Assembly: GCA_914767715.1 (NCBI GenBank)
Contig: OU612074.1
Span: 9,191,501-9,255,500, forward strand
DNA from: Membranipora membranacea
Lineage: Eukaryota > Bryozoa > Gymnolaemata > Cheilostomatida > Membraniporidae
DNA length: 64,000 nt
Reading direction: 5' to 3'
The notes under the pieces were generated by a model. That model had not been told where the DNA came from. It saw nothing but the letters and a program-made list of their open reading frames with translations, and ran no database searches. The position numbers were made by a program, and so were the translations under genes. How positions within the stretch are numbered: position 1 is the stretch's first letter; each line of letters starts with the position of its first letter. Of the stretch, positions 13,431 to 22,208 are shown piece by piece.

Positions 13431-13770
13431 ATTTAGAGCTGACAGAGTTACCACAACTTTTTAACCTCAATCTAGTACATACTGTAAACAACAATAGGCA
13501 TTATGCTATCATCACATTAGGTGAGTGAACGTGCTGCCAGCAATGAACTCATTGCTGCCAGTTGGGGCGTCATTTGTTCATACAACAGCCAGCAATTTCC
13601 CTTTTAGCTGACAGACAACTGAAATAAGCTATAGTTAAAAATAAGAATCACAGATTAACAGCAGACGAGAAACATTTTATAATTGAGCCGACACTGCTAA
13701 TGAGTTTATAAAAGTATGGTATTTTAGTCCTTTGATTTTAACCAAAAAAAAAAATGGTACAATGAAAATA

Positions 13771-14284
13771 ATAGACAGTTTTCTGAGCTCTGATTTATGC
13801 CTCAATTCGGAGTTGTCCTCTCTCTAGTTTGGTACTTTCAACCTACGCCGCATAGGAAAAACGTGCTGAAAGAGGGTTTTCTTGAAAACCGCTTATGTTA
13901 GGATAAAATTGATTTTTGATTCAGAATCCGCACCATTGAAAACCCTGTGAGACAGTGATTCCAAATCATTGGAGGCTTGAATGTTGATAAATCTTAATTT
14001 TAGTGACGAAATTCAAGAAAAACTCTGCCAAATGGTCCGCAAAACTGGCAGAAATTGATATAATTGACTAACCGAATACCAATATATTTCCCAAACTATG
14101 TCGCTATCAGCTTTCATTGGTGCAGATTCTGAATCAAAAATCTTTTTTTATCCTACTATAAGCGGATTTCAAGATAACCCTCTTTTCAGCACGTTTTTCC
14201 TATGTGGCATGGGTTAAAAGTACCAAACTGGAGGGAGGACAACTCCGAATAGAGGCCTAAATCAGAGCTCAGAAAACTGTCTAT
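13771..14284. mobile_element. Foldback MITE with about 175-bp inverted arms
   Basis: The left arm (13771-13953) and right arm (about 14108-14284) are inverted copies, for example CAGTTTTCTGAGCTCTGATT at both outer ends. Ends of the form TA|GACAG...CTGTC|TA suggest a TA target duplication. Partial relatives occur at 51602-51722 and 8290-8363. It lies about 340 bp upstream of the start codon of the NHL-like gene. Confidence 0.7.
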
Positions 14285-15361
14285 TGAAGACCATCTTTGT
14301 CAAGTTTAGCTACAACAGACACAATTGTTATTCTGAATTTAACACTCACTTCTAGCTTAGCCATCTGCTTAGAACAGCTAGCTAAGCGCTGCTACGATAA
14401 CCTAGTATTAAGTAGGGATTTTGAGAAATGGCAGTAACAAATTTCAAACGCTTAGAAATTTGAACTCTCATTAACAGGGTCATTGTCGGACACTTGAGGA
14501 AAAGGGGTTATCAGAGGACCCTAAAGTCACATTACAAAATAAAAGTACAGTTATGCTGTAGTATGTTAGATAGGCCCTGGAGGCCGATGTTTTGGAGACA
14601 TGTCCCAAGACACCTATGAGAGTTGTATAAAAAAAGGCTTTTTGTTTGGTGAACAAAGGAGTACAATGGCAGGCAAGGTTTGCTAGTCTGAACAAATGTT
14701 GGGTGTGTGTAATCGATTGTTGGGGAGTGTGTATGATAGCCTCAGTGCTCCACTTTTGCTACAGTCATTTGTGGGTACACACAATCCACCCGCTGCTACA
14801 ATATGTAGGATCCACTGGTATAAAGGGTATTTTACGACTGTAATTTATTTTGTAACGCAGGTATTATACAACTGATCACTGCCCTCAATCTCTCTTTGTA
14901 TTGGCATTCAGCAGTGTTAGCATGTTTTTGTAAGTGATTTTCTCTCCTATCATTAAAAATTCCAAGGCTTACTAAGGCTTGGAGTTTAAAATGATAGTAC
15001 ACTCAAAACACCTTTATCATTGTAGATTAAGTGACCTACAAAAACATGCAGAGTCATAGGCAATATATCAACTGGTCTCTGACTATTGAAGTACAATTTT
15101 GTCCTCTCCCGTCCAGTTGGCTGCAATCCCGATCCCAAACTTTGTTGTCAACTGGCGCAAGATAGTACTGGAGACTTGATGTGCGCTGCTGAATCCGTGG
15201 TGCTGTAAACTAGCCTACTATGATCACAAGCATTTACTGAATCAATGTGATCACACATATCTATCATGGGTATGTAGACTAATACATTGAGATATATATA
15301 CATATATACATACATATATATGTAGACCCTTTAGATTGTGGCAGACACAATATAATAATAT
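14285..15361. other. Gene-free stretch
   Basis: Short frames only. There is an imperfect palindrome near 14950-15000 (TCCAAGGCTTACTAAGGCTTGGA) and a TA-rich run at 15290-15325. No gene supported. Confidence 0.5.
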
Positions 15362-15810
15362 TAATTATTCGGCGGAAGAACTCCAGGGTAAAGCTCCTAA
15401 ATAAGGTACTGTCAAGAGAGGAGGCCCACCCTGCACTCTGCTCATCCTACGATGAAATAATAAACCAGCCCCACACTACAGTCTCGACAAGATCCCAAAC
15501 ACGGAACGAGCCACGCTCTATCGCTGCCACAGGGAACTGTTTTCACAACAGTTTTTTGCCCCGGACAATACGGGATATGAAAATCTAAGGACAATCAGAG
15601 GACAATACTACTGATGCCCTACTGGATGGGTACTTGTACCCGCTCTGAACCCAGATGTCCTACCCATGGGATGGGATGGTATTCTGGAACAATGTTCAAA
15701 CCTTATTTATGTACTTATGTCCAAAAGCTGAGGCACGCCCCTTACGCCCCCCTAGGCGGTCTAGCGTGATGTCGTCTTTGATGTAAGTTCATGTAAGTAA
15801 GTGTGTCTGC
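15362..15810 (+). mobile_element. 5'-truncated LINE 3' end, inverted relative to the copy at 22.2-23.9 kb
   Basis: Starts inside the same RT C-terminal sequence (RRKNSRVKLL), reaches the same stop after RTIRDMKI near 15590, and shares the 3' untranslated region through GATGTAAGTTCATGTAAG. It is a severely truncated copy of the LINE at 22209-23880, in the opposite direction. Confidence 0.75.
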
Positions 15811-15897
15811 AACAATCTAACTACTAACTAAAGTAAAGAAAGGGTTCATTCACTCTTTAAGTCATTCCAGTCTGAGAGAAATGAGTGAGCAAAAAAA

Positions 15898-16520
15898 TAT
15901 TTTTTTTAATTCATCAATCAATCCTGTTTGTGAAGTTTATAATGAAGACTATGTTTATTGGTTCAAGTATCACCAAAGCACACCAATGACTCATAGTATA
16001 AGTACAAGGTATAAATAAACATTTGCAAGAATATACCACATTACAAATAAGCAAGGCAAGTGGCCACCCTCTTAGTCAGGTTATGCCAATTCAAGAATGC
16101 CACAAAAAGACAACCGCTTTGGGTTAAATCATTGACCTCTTTTCGAGATCTTCTTTTGAAGCCATACAAGGCATTGACCTCTTTTCGAGATCTTCTTTTG
16201 AAGCCATACCAGGCATTGATCTCTTTTCGAGATCTTTTTATTTTATTTAGCCATACAAGGCATTGACCTCTTTTCGAGATCTTCTTAGGAGCCACACAAG
16301 GCATTGACCTCTTTTCGAGATCTTTTTATTTTTTAGCCATACAAGGCATTGACCTCTTTTCGAGATCTTTTTATTTTTTTAGCCATACAAGGCATTGACC
16401 TCTTTTCGAGATCTTTTTATTATTTTAGCCGTACAAGGCATTAACCTCTTTTCGAGATCTTCTTAGGAGCCACGTAAGGCATTGACCTCTTCTCGAGATC
16501 TTCTTTCCATTTTGAGGTTT
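15898..16520 (-). repeat. B2 direct repeat with expanded minisatellite
   Basis: Homologous to B1 at its outer 300 bp. From 16136 to about 16510 the unit CATTGACCTCTTTTCGAGAT recurs nine times at 36-48 bp spacing, against two in B1. Both repeats then share CCATTTTGAG. The outer end next to a T-rich stretch marks the presumed element boundary. Confidence 0.75.
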
Positions 16521-16689
16521 GACTGATAGACTATAAGATGCCAGTATTTTCTTGAGCTGACACTTGTTGACCGAACGTGTAGTTGGGAGCTCACTAATTA
16601 CTCTGGCTTAGTTCTTAGATCTGAAACCAGAAAGGAATAACGAGAGCAACACAGTAATGACGGAGGTAAGGAAGGGGTGGTGGTGGGTA

Positions 16690-16925
16690 GTTCACAGTCT
16701 CAAGGCTAGCAACCAAAGGATTGATGAGTTTAAGTCTCCCACAATTCAACACAAAGTGATCACATGACTTCCTTGTTGTCAGATCAGTACTTTATAAAAC
16801 ACGTTGGAGTTGTCGGGGCTTGTTGGGAGGGCCAGACGACTCTAACTATTGGAGCTGCGCTGAGATACTTGAGCATTTGTTTTGGATTAATTTCAGTCTA
16901 AAAAACAACTTTAGGAAAGTTTGAT
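16690..16925 (-). repeat. A2 direct repeat of the Ngaro-type element
   Basis: Second copy of the A repeat, lying directly against B1 with no gap, as in the B1-A2-B2 3' ends of Ngaro elements. Confidence 0.8.
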
Positions 16926-17270
16926 TTTTTTAATTCATCAATCAATCCTGTTTGTGAAGTTTATAATGAAGACTATGTTTATTGGTTCAAGTATCACCAA
17001 AGCACACCAATGACTCATAGTATAAGTACAAGGTATAAATAAACATTTGCAAGAATATACCACATTACAAATAAGCAAGGCAAGTGGCCACCCTCTTAGT
17101 CAGGTTATGCCAATTCAAGAATGCCACAAAAAGACAACCGCTTTGGGTTAAATCATTGACCTCTTTTCGAGATCTTCTTTTGAAGCCATACAAGGCATTG
17201 ACCTCTTTTCGAGATCTTCTTTTGAAGCCATACAAAGCGTTAACTATTCTCCATTTTGAGAATTCTACCA
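16926..17270 (-). repeat. B1 direct repeat of the Ngaro-type element
   Basis: Shares about 300 bp with B2 at 15898-16205. It contains two tandem units of a 36-42 bp repeat centred on CATTGACCTCTTTTCGAGAT and then diverges into CCATTTTGAG. Confidence 0.8.
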
Positions 17271-17370
17271 ATCCCAGCGGATCTGAGTACAAGCAACGGT
17301 ATTAAAAGTTGATCAGATAGAATTACCGACATTTTCCTGTGATGAGAAGCGTATATCCCTTCTGTTATTC

Positions 17371-17405
17371 GGAAAGAGTGATGATTAGGACCGCTCACTC
17401 TTTCC
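17371..17405. promoter_or_regulatory. 11-bp perfect inverted repeat downstream of the recombinase gene
   Basis: GGAAAGAGTGA at 17371-17381 pairs with TCACTCTTTCC at 17395-17405. The loop contains GATTAGGACC, a motif repeated at the other ORF borders of the element. It may act in RNA processing or 3'-end formation, which is an inference. Confidence 0.45.
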
Positions 17406-17475
17406 TCTGGTTTTATTCTTAGCGAACTAAAATATATTACAATAAGAGCATGTTAGAACTAAAGGTTTTTTAGTC

Positions 17476-17550
17476 ATTGTGCGAAAATCAGATGCCAAAA
17501 ATCTGAGAACGCATTATCACTAAATTGCGTACTCTGATTTTCGCCACAAT
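17476..17550. promoter_or_regulatory. Hairpin overlapping the recombinase stop codon
   Basis: ATTGTGCGAAAATCAGA (17476-17492) is an inverted copy of TCTGATTTTCGCCACAAT (17533-17550) with one bulged base. The outer base belongs to the TAA stop of the recombinase frame. The structure may mark the end of the coding region or protect the RNA; function is not known. Confidence 0.45.
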
Positions 17551-18440
17551 TAGGGCTTAACATAGCCAAGATACGCATTGGATTTCCAGCGGCCAAAAGC
17601 TTTGAGTTTGGCATCGGTTAAACCTTGGCCGGCATACCAAGTTGCCCCCCCTCGGCGAAATGAATGTAAGGTTAGTCTGGACTTGATTCCAGCATCGGCC
17701 ACACACCGTTGTAGCCAAGAATGGGCCTCAGCGCGTGAACAATGGAATAAGACAATGCTCCCTTCCTGCTGTGCGATGCCTGAATTGGCCGACAAGTATG
17801 ATTGCAACAGTAGGACCGGGCAAATATCCAAAAAGAGCTTCCTTTCTACTGTTATTGTAGTACTACCTGAGGAGTGCTTGAATGATGAGAAAGTTATTTT
17901 AATTTTTTTTTGTCTTACTCGGATAGACGATCTCCTTAGTTGATGTTCTGGAGTGGTACTAGTATGATAAGCCTCCGATGGGCGTAACAATGCAAAGAAT
18001 GACAATGCAAACATAGCTTTTATCATGAGTGCCTGTTGAGGGCTGAATAACTTATCTGCCGAGTTACATATTTTTTGGAGTTGTCTGACCTTTACCACAT
18101 GGTTTGGCCTGATAGCTATTGAATCATTTCTGCGGCGCACACCCTTCAACAGTAACTGAAGCCTAGGGGTGTCAAAGCTAATTTCGATATAGTTAGAATT
18201 GCAATGATGACGGACTGCAGACAACGCAGATCGAATTGTACTGGCCTTCATGCCTTTCTTAGCAAGGTGAGCAACGTAAAGTTCTATAGTTTTAGCGGAA
18301 AACTTATCTTTTATTTTGTGCTCTTTACAGAAGTCTGATAGGCCTTTAACTGCCAAGCTGTACGATCTTCTTGTGGTGGGCGCGACTGAGTTGTGTATCA
18401 AGTTATCAGCTGTAGCCTGAAGTTCTTGCAAGCCTGGCAA
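17550..18440 (-). CDS. Tyrosine recombinase of the Ngaro-type element
   Basis: A 296-codon frame starting at TTG, so the first codon is uncertain; it probably continues or overlaps the RT frame as in DIRS-group elements. The N-terminal part (to about residue 110) resembles the core-binding helical domain (SYSLAVKGLSDFCKEHKI). The catalytic domain keeps Arg in ALLRPSEA, the H-x-x-R box in LHSFRRGGATW and the Tyr in NAYLGYVKP near the C-terminus, so all key residues are intact. The enzyme integrates the circular DNA copy by site-specific recombination and replaces the DDE integrase of other retrotransposons. A hairpin overlaps the stop codon. Confidence 0.9.
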   Translation of the reverse strand: MPGLQELQATADNLIHNSVAPTTRRSYSLAVKGLSDFCKEHKIKDKFSAKTIELYVAHLAKKGMKASTIRSALSAVRHHCNSNYIEISFDTPRLQLLLKGVRRRNDSIAIRPNHVVKVRQLQKICNSADKLFSPQQALMIKAMFALSFFALLRPSEAYHTSTTPEHQLRRSSIRVRQKKIKITFSSFKHSSGSTTITVERKLFLDICPVLLLQSYLSANSGIAQQEGSIVLFHCSRAEAHSWLQRCVADAGIKSRLTLHSFRRGGATWYAGQGLTDAKLKAFGRWKSNAYLGYVKP

Positions 18441-18452
18441 AAGAAAGGTTTT

Positions 18453-20090
18453 TTAGTGTAGCAGCTTCTGTGACTTTATGCAGGCTGGGGTTAGATGGAC
18501 AGGGATTTTGTATTCGGTGTTGCTGGCGTAAAAACTGATACCACAATCCAAATTTCTTGATAGCTTATCTGCTATGACGTTCAAACTACCGGCTATGTGG
18601 CGCACTCGCAAAACAATATTGTGAGTCATACAAAACAAGGCCAAATCTTTCAGTAGGGTGTTGATCATTTTCTCTTTAGAGAAGAATGTGTTGATCATGG
18701 CCACCAGAGCTTGATTGTCAGTCTGAATAGAGAGTATCGTATCACTTATCTTGTCGCCCCAGAGCTTAACGGCAATGTAGATGGGAATCAGTTCCAAGAG
18801 AGCGATATTCTGTTTTGACCACCATTCATCTTGCCAAACTCCGTTGAACCACCAGTTGTCGAACACACATCCATAGCCAACCGATCCTGAGGCGTCTGAT
18901 ATGATAGAATGTGAGGCTTCCTGAGATCCTGCAAAAATGAATTTAAATGGTTTTCCTTCCGGTTGAGACAGGAAGGACCGCCACACACGCAGATCTGCAC
19001 GAACGTTTTCATTTAATCTGCGCTGTGCCCACTTGTTTGATGATAGGATACCAGATAGGTTTTGGTATAATCCCGCCAACAGCGCCTTTCCGGGTAAAAA
19101 GGTGGCACAAAGAAATGTGAGTTTACCAACCAGTTTCTGTATAGAGTGAACACGGTGCCCCTTCTTCGCAATAAAGTTAGTAATTTCCCTTTCATACTTT
19201 TCTCTTTTTGACAAAGGCACAAAGAATGACAGGTGACAGCTATCGATACCCAGTCCTAGGAACTCTATGTGGGTGCAGGGAAGCACAGTCTTTTGTGGGC
19301 TGACCGGGAAACCTAAATACTCTAGCCATGAGAGAAATTCTGACAATGCCTCTTGACATCGCTGATGGCTCGACGCCAGTATCAAAAAGTCATTGATGTA
19401 ATTGAACATTTCACAGTCTGGGTGGGTTTTCTCAAATAACCAAGCAAGGCTGTTTGATATGGCTTGGAATATAGCGCATGATGTGCTCAGGCCCATGGGC
19501 AAACATATATCGATTAACAACTTATCTTCAAATTGCATCCCCAGATATCTCCAGTCTTCTTTGTTTATTGGGCAGCACCGATACGCATCTGCTAGGTCGA
19601 TCTTCGCCATGAAGGTTGGGGCCTTCTCTTTCTCTTGTCTTCTTGACAGCGATTCTGCCACCTGCATAACATTACAGTAGCTCACACCTTTAAGTTCATT
19701 GGGAATATTATCATTGACAGATGTGCCATAAGGTTTACTCAGATCATGAATGAGGCGAAACTTTCCCGGAGTGCTCTTTGGAATAGCATATAAAGGAGCA
19801 TATGATGCCATTGGTAGTGGTGAAGCATTGTATGGCCCTAAGATGCGACTTTGCTGCAGCTCACTGTTTAGCTTTTCAATGACTATCTCGCGGTTCCTAG
19901 CTGGTTTTTTGTCTAGGGTTACATTATTGACAGGAATAGAGTTTACAGAAGGCACCCCGATGCGAAATCCCTTCTTGAAACCCGACACAATGAAGTCCCT
20001 GTTAGGATAGCCTTTTAAACAGTTCCACAATCTGTTGGAGCTGACTGGTGTTACGATTCCCGCATCAGCTATTGATTTTACATTTTGCAC
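18453..20090 (-). CDS. Reverse transcriptase-RNase H of the Ngaro-type element
   Basis: A 545-codon frame. The RT part runs roughly from residue 80 to 300, with GKFRLIHDLSKP, MAKIDLADAYRCC (motif A, Asp present), LPMGLSTSCAIFQ (motif B) and FNYINDFLILASS (motif C). Motif C has Asn where the first catalytic Asp of Y-x-D-D is expected. The RNase H part, about residues 390-510, has ISDASG, ALLELIPI, TDNQAL and IADKLSR, covering the D-E-D-D set. It converts the element RNA to DNA and degrades the RNA strand. The stop is followed after about 12 bases by the tyrosine recombinase frame. As written the polymerase is probably inactive because of the motif C change, unless this is a sequence error. Confidence 0.9.
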   Translation of the reverse strand: MQNVKSIADAGIVTPVSSNRLWNCLKGYPNRDFIVSGFKKGFRIGVPSVNSIPVNNVTLDKKPARNREIVIEKLNSELQQSRILGPYNASPLPMASYAPLYAIPKSTPGKFRLIHDLSKPYGTSVNDNIPNELKGVSYCNVMQVAESLSRRQEKEKAPTFMAKIDLADAYRCCPINKEDWRYLGMQFEDKLLIDICLPMGLSTSCAIFQAISNSLAWLFEKTHPDCEMFNYINDFLILASSHQRCQEALSEFLSWLEYLGFPVSPQKTVLPCTHIEFLGLGIDSCHLSFFVPLSKREKYEREITNFIAKKGHRVHSIQKLVGKLTFLCATFLPGKALLAGLYQNLSGILSSNKWAQRRLNENVRADLRVWRSFLSQPEGKPFKFIFAGSQEASHSIISDASGSVGYGCVFDNWWFNGVWQDEWWSKQNIALLELIPIYIAVKLWGDKISDTILSIQTDNQALVAMINTFFSKEKMINTLLKDLALFCMTHNIVLRVRHIAGSLNVIADKLSRNLDCGISFYASNTEYKIPVHLTPACIKSQKLLH

Positions 20091-20352
20091 TAATTCTAAA
20101 AATAGAAATTGTAAATAATGTTAGCTATCATTAAATACAGTAGTCACAAGGTTGTCATTGAAAAAGGCAAGTGGGTGATTAGGACCTTCCGCACTCGCTG
20201 ATTCAATTCTATTTTGTTCAGACTATTTATGCACAGACACAGCCGTATAATTGAACTGAACTGGCTAACACAAAACATAGATAGCAGTCAACAATAAATA
20301 GTAAATAATAACATTGGTCACTGCACAATACAAACAGCTCTGGTGGCCATGA

Positions 20353-21000
20353 CTAGGCTTTCAGCCCACCATTCTTTGCACATTTAGAACTTCCGTGGCT
20401 GGGGCTTCCGCATTTTGAGCAGGTATGTGTAAATTTACAACCCGTCCGAGTGCATTTGCTTTGGTTGAAGTACATGCAGGGTCTACCAGCATTGGATGGT
20501 TTGTAAGACGGTGCCCTGTGATGATAATGGCTTGCACTACTTGGGCCTTTAGCATCCATGTGAGCTCTCTTCGACACAAACTCTGCCATATAACAGCCCC
20601 ATGGTACCCGTGGGTTATCAGCCCTCATAAGTCGGAACCTTTTATCATATAAGGTTCCATCACAGTTTTGAAAAAACAGACGTTTTACTGTCTCGAGGTG
20701 TTTTAGCATTGATGGGAATTCATTGGGGCAGGCTTTACCTCTGATTGTCATGTAAACCAGAAAACAATCAAAAAATCGGTTAAATGAAAAAATATCAGTC
20801 TTTTTTATGGTAGAGTCAAACTTTAATTGCCCATCTTTGACAATGAGGACCTGGTCCTTCTCTTGCGGGTTATCCGGGCGGAACAGCTTTGAGAGCTCTA
20901 CATACTCTCCTTGTATAATTTTCAGTTTGATCTTACTTGGCACATGGCTAGTATGGGGGGGCATCTGACGCAAGTAAGTATGGAGTGTAGCTATTTTCAA
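20353..21000 (-). CDS. ORF1 (gag-like) C-terminal part with CCCH and CCHC zinc fingers
   Basis: Frame of about 215 codons beginning at a TTG, so the listed start only marks the open frame. The middle contains VPSKIKLKIIQGEYVEL, a segment of the kind found in DIRS-group gag-like proteins. The C-terminus carries two zinc-binding motifs in tandem: C-x7-C-x4-C-x3-H (CMYFNQSKC, TGCKFTH) then a C-x2-C-x4-H-x4-C knuckle (CSKCGSPSHGSSKC). Such knuckles bind the element RNA in the particle. It lies 5' of the RT gene on the same strand, the usual order. It would be fused to the preceding frame in an intact copy. Confidence 0.7.
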   Translation of the reverse strand: MKIATLHTYLRQMPPHTSHVPSKIKLKIIQGEYVELSKLFRPDNPQEKDQVLIVKDGQLKFDSTIKKTDIFSFNRFFDCFLVYMTIRGKACPNEFPSMLKHLETVKRLFFQNCDGTLYDKRFRLMRADNPRVPWGCYMAEFVSKRAHMDAKGPSSASHYHHRAPSYKPSNAGRPCMYFNQSKCTRTGCKFTHTCSKCGSPSHGSSKCAKNGGLKA

Positions 21001-21346
21001 TGGCTGTCATAGTCATACCGTTGTTAGGTTGCAGGTCAACTGATGAGTCCGAGTCCTCCTCCAGGGACATCTGTACTGAGGGTATAGGCGTACGCTGAGC
21101 TTGACTGCTTACTTGAGGAGTTGTCCTCTCTTGATGAAAACTAGCCGAGGCCGTTGATATCAGCTCTGTCACCGCTGGTGTTGTTAGCGTAGGTGGAGGG
21201 CTCCCTGACGGTCCTGATATCGGTCCCGGTCGCAGCAACCAACCATCATGATCCGGTCTCGACTTGGGCTGAGGTTCCAAACCCTGAGTTGTACCATCGG
21301 CTAAACAAATGGGGTTAATGGTGCAGCAAAGAAGATTTTTTATCAT
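20948..21346 (-). CDS. ORF1 (gag-like) N-terminal part of the Ngaro-type element
   Basis: An open frame of 132 codons, rich in Pro, Ser and Thr (for example GPISGPSGSPPP), ends at a stop just after the run LASDAPPY. It overlaps the next frame, which carries the rest of ORF1. The overlap contains a run of seven C (minus strand, near 20956-20962), and a one-base slip there would join the frames. Further upstream on the same strand (about 21510-21345) is a basic helical stretch (KKVQAAKKRKLEKF) ending at a stop; it may be another ORF1 piece, perhaps reached by an intron with an acceptor near 21510. I infer this is one damaged or frameshifted gag-like gene. True start unknown. Confidence 0.55.
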   Translation of the reverse strand: MIKNLLCCTINPICLADGTTQGLEPQPKSRPDHDGWLLRPGPISGPSGSPPPTLTTPAVTELISTASASFHQERTTPQVSSQAQRTPIPSVQMSLEEDSDSSVDLQPNNGMTMTAIENSYTPYLLASDAPPY

Positions 21347-21875
21347 TTTTTTTTTATCAGAAGTTGATTTAGAATTTCGGTTTTTTTAACAATGGTTTTT
21401 AATACAATCTCCTTTACTGCACCTTCTTCAGCTCCTTGTCTGATTTGTTTAACAAATTTCTCGAGCTTACGCTTCTTTGCCGCCTGAACTTTTTTGCTTG
21501 CCTATAATAGAGAGAGAAATGGTGTTAGAGAACAACAAAGATATGTGTCTTGTTCTAACAAGCAGCTTAATCGGCAGCAAATTCTTCAACTAGTGAGGGG
21601 CGATTAGGACCATCCGCACTCACAGTTTGAATATTATATTATTGTTTGTTTATTTAATTCTAAGATCTTTCTAACTATAATTTTTGTTGTTTACTACTAG
21701 GCTTGAAAAAAAGCAACACAGGTGACACAAGGTATTTACAGGCCTTTTTATAGGCTTTGTCCGTCAGATGGACACCATCAGCTCTTAAAGTCATGTGTCG
21801 GTCAAACTTTTTTGACCATCTCCTCGAAGATCCAAAGTCCGTACCATTAACCATTAGACCACTCCTGACTCCTTC

Positions 21876-22108
21876 ACAGTCTCAAGGCTAGCAACCAAAG
21901 GATTGATGAGTTTAAGTCTCCCACAATTCAACACAAAGTGATCACATGACTTCCTTGTTGTCAGATCAGTACTTTATAAAACACGTTGGAGTTGTCGGGG
22001 CTTGTTGGGAGGGCCAGACGACTCTAACTATTGGAGCTGCGCTGAGATACTTGAGCATTTGTTTTGGATTAATTTCAGTCTAAAAAACAACTTTAGGAAA
22101 GTTTGATT
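21876..22108 (-). repeat. A1 direct repeat of the Ngaro-type element
   Basis: This stretch is near-identical to 16690-16925 and in the same orientation. On the minus strand it is the 5' end of the element, so it should hold the promoter, although no TATA box is clear. It ends at the minus-strand motif CCTTGAGACTGTG. Confidence 0.8.
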
Positions 22109-22208
22109 AACTATGATAAACCTATGAACTAAGGTAAGTAACTGCATTAAAAGGAGTTCAAAGCTAGGGAGTTCATTGGCTTGGTCAGTCAGACTGGCCG
22201 GAGAAGGA

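Larger units (their letters stand above)
15898..22108 (-). mobile_element. Ngaro/DIRS-type tyrosine-recombinase retrotransposon with split direct repeats
   Basis: The minus strand reads A1 (22108-21876), gag-like ORF, RT/RNase H ORF, tyrosine recombinase ORF, B1 (about 17270-16926), A2 (16925-16690), B2 (about 16520-15898). A1 and A2 are near-identical 233-bp copies, and B1 and B2 share a start-to-end match of about 300 bp. This A1-ORFs-B1-A2-B2 order is the split direct repeat plan of Ngaro/PAT elements, which integrate through a circular intermediate using a tyrosine recombinase. No integrase, protease or LTRs are seen. Length is about 6.2 kb. The ORFs are long but ORF1 is frame-broken and the RT has a catalytic-motif change, so this copy is probably recent but not autonomous. 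Exact outer ends are uncertain by some bases. Confidence 0.85.

Noticed and set aside
16041-16304. Repetitive Lys/Arg-rich frames at 16041-16304 and 17065-17292
   Set aside because: They are translations of the B-repeat minisatellite of the Ngaro-type element, not separate genes.
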